Origin: PWXP01 sp040772845
Lineage (GTDB): Bacteria > Planctomycetota > Planctomycetia > Pirellulales > Thermoguttaceae
Assembly: GCA_040772845.1 (NCBI GenBank)
Contig: JAXGXG010000001.1
Coordinates: 7,006,001 to 7,070,000, forward strand
Direction of reading: 5' to 3'
DNA: 64,000 nucleotides
Shown: positions 61,229 through 64,000 of the stretch, piece by piece
How positions within the stretch are numbered: the stretch's first letter is position 1
Layout of the letters: each line of letters opens with the position of its first letter
Position numbers and translations under genes: made by a program
The notes under the pieces: generated by a model
The model's input: only the letters and a program-made list of their open reading frames with translations
What the model was told of the DNA's origin: nothing
Database searches by the model: none

Positions 61229-64000
61229 ATGGCTCGCACGAATTCCACCTGGCGTGAACTCCTCTTCGGCCGCAGCAGCAAAAGCCGCCACACAGCCGGC
61301 AGCCGCAGCCGTTTCGCCCGCGACGGCCGCTCACTTCGCATGGAGCCGCTCGAAAAGCGAGAGCTGCTGTCCGTCACGCCTGCCGGCTATTGGGAACTCG
61401 ACGAGACGGAAGGGACGACGGCGTTCGATACGTCGGGCAACGGGCTCAGCGGAACGCTGATGGGTGGCGCCCAGTGGACCACGGACGGCAAACTCGGCGG
61501 TGCGATCGAACTGGACGGCAGCAACCAATACGTCGAGGTGGCCGACTCCAACCTGCTGGACAACACTTCGCAACTCACCGTCAGCACGTGGGTCTATGCC
61601 GATACGCTCGACGGGCAGGCGCGCGGTATCGTTTCCAAACGGGCCGGTTACAACAGCCAGAATGCCTACAGCCTCTTCTTCCATACGGGCAACCGGCTGC
61701 ACGTCTACATCGACGGGGCCGGCGACGTCTTCTCGAGCAATACCGTCTTCCAGACCGGCCGCTGGTATCATGTTGCCGTCACCTACGACGGCTCGCTGCC
61801 CGAAGCCGATCGCGTGAAGCTGTACGTCGATGGCAAGCTCGATACAACCGCGTCGGAAACGAGCAGTACCATTCCCGACTACGCCTCGAACCTCACGCTC
61901 GGGACCCTGAACGCCGGGTACGCCACCTCGTTGGACGGCAAACTGGACGACACCCGCATCTACAACCAGGCCCTCAGTGCCGATGCCATTGCCCAGCAGG
62001 CTCGTCAGCCGGTCGCCAACTGGCAGTTGGACGAGACCGCGGGGACCGTCGCAACAGACGATTCCGGAAACGCCCTGACCGGTACGCTCGTGGGCGGCGC
62101 CCAGTGGACCACCGAAGGCCAGTTCGGCGGCGCAATCGATCTGGACGGTAACAACCAATACGTCCAAGTGGCCGACTCCACGGCCCTCGACAACACGTCG
62201 GAACTGACCATCAGTACCTGGGTCTATGCCGATACGCTCGACGGGCAGGCACGCGGTATCGTGTCGAAACGCAACGGCATGAACAGCCAGCACGCGTACA
62301 GCCTGTTCTTCTACACCGGCAACAAGCTGCACGTCTACATCGACGGGGCCGGCGACGTCTTTGCCAGCAATACGGTCTTTGAGACCGGCCGCTGGTACCA
62401 CATTGCCGCAACCTACGACGGCTCGCTGCCCGAAGCCGAACGCGTGAAGCTTTACGTAGACGGCGTGCTCGACACAGTTGCCGCCGAAACGAGCAGTGCC
62501 ATCCCCAACTACGCCTCCCCGCTCACGCTCGGCAGCTTGAACGCCGACTATCACGCCTCGTTCGACGGCCGGATCGACGACACCCGCATCTACAATCAGG
62601 CTCTGACTGCCGAGGCAATCCAGCGCGTCAAGCTCACGCCCACGGTCGCGATCACAGATGTCCCTGCCACCGCCGAGGAAGGCACGGAGATTACGCTCGG
62701 TTCGTCGATCGCGTACCCCGATCCGGAGGAAACGTACACCTACGCCTGGAGTGTCACCAAGAACGGCGTTGCCTACCTCACAGGCGCCGATACAAGCTTC
62801 ACTTTCACGCCCGATGACGACGCATCTTACGTGGTCGCGCTCACGGTAACTGACAGTGTAGGTTATGAAACCACCGTCACCGAAAGGATCATAGTGGGCA
62901 ATGTCGCCTACTGGCAGTTCAACGAAACCGCCGGAACCACCGCCTACGATGCCTCCGGCAACTGGCTCAACGGTACGCTGGTGGGTGGCGCCCAGTGGAC
63001 CACCGACGGCAAACTGGGCGGCGCGATCGACCTGGACGGCAATAACCAGTACGTCGAAGTGGCCGACTCCAACCTGCTGGACAACACGTCGCAACTCACC
63101 GTCAGCACGTGGGTCTACGCCGATACGCTCGACGGGCAGGCACGCGGTATCGTGTCGAAACGCAACGGCATGAACAGCCAGCACGCGTACAGCCTGTTCT
63201 TCCATACGGGCAACCGACTGCACGTCTACATCGACGGGGCCGGCGACGTCTTCTCCAGCAATACCGTCTTCCAGACCGGCCGCTGGTACCACGTTGCCGT
63301 CACCTACGACGGCTCGCTGCCCGAGGCTGAACGCGTGAAGCTCTACGTCGATGGCAAGCTCGATAAGGTCGCCGCCGAAACGAGCAGTACAATCCCAGAT
63401 TACGCCTCGAACCTCACCCTCGGCACTTTGAACGCCGACTATCACGCCTCACTCGACGGTAAGCTGGACGATACCCGCATCTACAACCAGGCCCTCAGCG
63501 CCGACGCCATTGCCGAGCAGGCACGCTTGCCCGTCGCCTACTGGAAGTTGGACGAAACCGAGGGGACCAGCGCAGCGGACGTCTCGGGCAACGCACTGAC
63601 CGGCACACTGGCAAACGGCGCCCAGTGGACCGCCGACGGCAAGGTCGGCGGCGCGATCGAGCTCAATGGCAACAATCAGTACGTCCACGTGGCCGACTCC
63701 CCGGCCCTCGACGCCACGTCCCAGCTTACCATCAGTACCTGGGTCTATGCCGATACGCTCGACGGGCAGGCACGCGGTATCGTGTCGAAACGCAACGGCA
63801 TGAACAGCCAGCATGCCTACAGCCTGTTCTTCCATACGGGCAACCGCCTGCACGTGTACATCGACGGGGCCGGCGACGTCTTCTCGAGCAATACGGTTTT
63901 CCAGACCGGCCGCTGGTACCACGTTGCGGTCACCTACGACGGCTCGCTGCCCGAGGCCGAACGCGTGAAGCTCTACGTCGACGGCAAGCTCGATAAGGTC
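61229..64000 (+). CDS. LamG-repeat surface protein with LEPR-XLL-like N-terminus, 3' end beyond window
   Basis: The frame is open from ATG 61229 to the window end (924 codons, no stop). After a basic N-terminus comes RSLRMEPLEKRELLS, the planctomycete LEPR-XLL-type motif of very large exported proteins. Two LamG domains follow (from GYWELDETEGTTAFDTSGNG, residue about 53, and NWQLDETAGTVATDDSGNAL, about 262), then a PKD/Ig-like domain (PDPEETYTYAWSVTKNG), then LamG 3 (VAYWQFNETAGTTAYDASGN) and a truncated LamG 4. The LamG copies share long identical stretches such as YADTLDGQARGIVSKRNGMN. A glycan-binding or adhesive role is inferred. The long opposite-strand ORF over it is a shadow. Confidence 0.9.
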   Translation, partial: MARTNSTWRELLFGRSSKSRHTAGSRSRFARDGRSLRMEPLEKRELLSVTPAGYWELDETEGTTAFDTSGNGLSGTLMGGAQWTTDGKLGGAIELDGSNQYVEVADSNLLDNTSQLTVSTWVYADTLDGQARGIVSKRAGYNSQNAYSLFFHTGNRLHVYIDGAGDVFSSNTVFQTGRWYHVAVTYDGSLPEADRVKLYVDGKLDTTASETSSTIPDYASNLTLGTLNAGYATSLDGKLDDTRIYNQALSADAIAQQARQPVANWQLDETAGTVATDDSGNALTGTLVGGAQWTTEGQFGGAIDLDGNNQYVQVADSTALDNTSELTISTWVYADTLDGQARGIVSKRNGMNSQHAYSLFFYTGNKLHVYIDGAGDVFASNTVFETGRWYHIAATYDGSLPEAERVKLYVDGVLDTVAAETSSAIPNYASPLTLGSLNADYHASFDGRIDDTRIYNQALTAEAIQRVKLTPTVAITDVPATAEEGTEITLGSSIAYPDPEETYTYAWSVTKNGVAYLTGADTSFTFTPDDDASYVVALTVTDSVGYETTVTERIIVGNVAYWQFNETAGTTAYDASGNWLNGTLVGGAQWTTDGKLGGAIDLDGNNQYVEVADSNLLDNTSQLTVSTWVYADTLDGQARGIVSKRNGMNSQHAYSLFFHTGNRLHVYIDGAGDVFSSNTVFQTGRWYHVAVTYDGSLPEAERVKLYVDGKLDKVAAETSSTIPDYASNLTLGTLNADYHASLDGKLDDTRIYNQALSADAIAEQARLPVAYWKLDETEGTSAADVSGNALTGTLANGAQWTADGKVGGAIELNGNNQYVHVADSPALDATSQLTISTWVYADTLDGQARGIVSKRNGMNSQHAYSLFFHTGNRLHVYIDGAGDVFSSNTVFQTGRWYHVAVTYDGSLPEAERVKLYVDGKLDKV

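Noticed and set aside
61331..63445. 704-residue open frame on the minus strand over the LamG gene
   Set aside because: It mirrors the tandem LamG repeats and has repeated VERIGIDP-type segments that are simply their reverse complement.
61387..64000. Repeats that could suggest a CRISPR array
   Set aside because: Period is about 600 bp and in frame with a LamG coding sequence; no short regular repeat-spacer array is present anywhere in the window.

Overview
This window looks like a chromosomal segment of a planctomycete (phylum Planctomycetota), GC-rich and without rRNA or tRNA genes that I could see. The evidence is a DUF1559 protein with a pilin-like N-terminus, three PEP-CTERM surface proteins, a giant LamG protein with an N-terminal LEPR-XLL-like motif (MEPLEKRELLS), a small conserved planctomycete lipoprotein, a short UvrC, and the C-terminal end of a probable HzsA-related protein.

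Layout. 1-16 kb: secreted and redox proteins. These are a partial HzsA-like protein, a MITE-like element, a PEP-CTERM propeller-type protein, an isochorismatase-family hydrolase, a glutathione peroxidase lipoprotein beside an ovothiol synthase (OvoA), a GH29 fucosidase, a 1528-residue DUF2341/LamG PEP-CTERM protein, and a 1162-residue secreted multidomain protein. 16.4-23.6 kb: a compact same-strand RNA-repair cluster, hen1 - small-barrel protein - nucleotidyltransferase 1 - nucleotidyltransferase 2 - HEXXH zincin-like protein - pnkp. Hen1 and Pnkp are a known RNA end-healing, 2'-O-methylating and sealing pair. Four additional genes sit between them with translational overlaps, so this is the best candidate for an undescribed extension of a known system. 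23.6-31.7 kb: uvrC, a DUF1559 protein, a lipoprotein, pdxJ, a GH10 xylanase, a VapBC-like toxin-antitoxin pair, and an orphan DUF433 antitoxin-like gene preceded by two related palindromes.

31.7-53.6 kb is largely housekeeping: cupin, ligA and a small GGQ-containing release-factor-like gene; a 1199-residue autotransporter-type beta-repeat PEP-CTERM protein; then on the minus strand ffh-rpsP-trmD-rplS-methyltransferase, with no rimM. These are followed by a DUF1573 protein, an HU/IHF-family protein, a small lipoprotein, pyrD, thrS, infC (without rpmI-rplT), fliG, cheX, a PTPS/QueD-family gene and an alpha/beta hydrolase. 53.6-59.1 kb holds smc and a FlgI-type P-ring protein with inserted HEAT-like repeats. 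59.1-61.2 kb is a repeat-rich zone without genes. From 61.2 kb to the end runs the open 5' part of a LamG-repeat surface protein, which continues past the window.

Boundaries, starts and functions were read by eye. Catalytic motifs are stated where visible. Family names are from recognition of sequence patterns and no database search was run.
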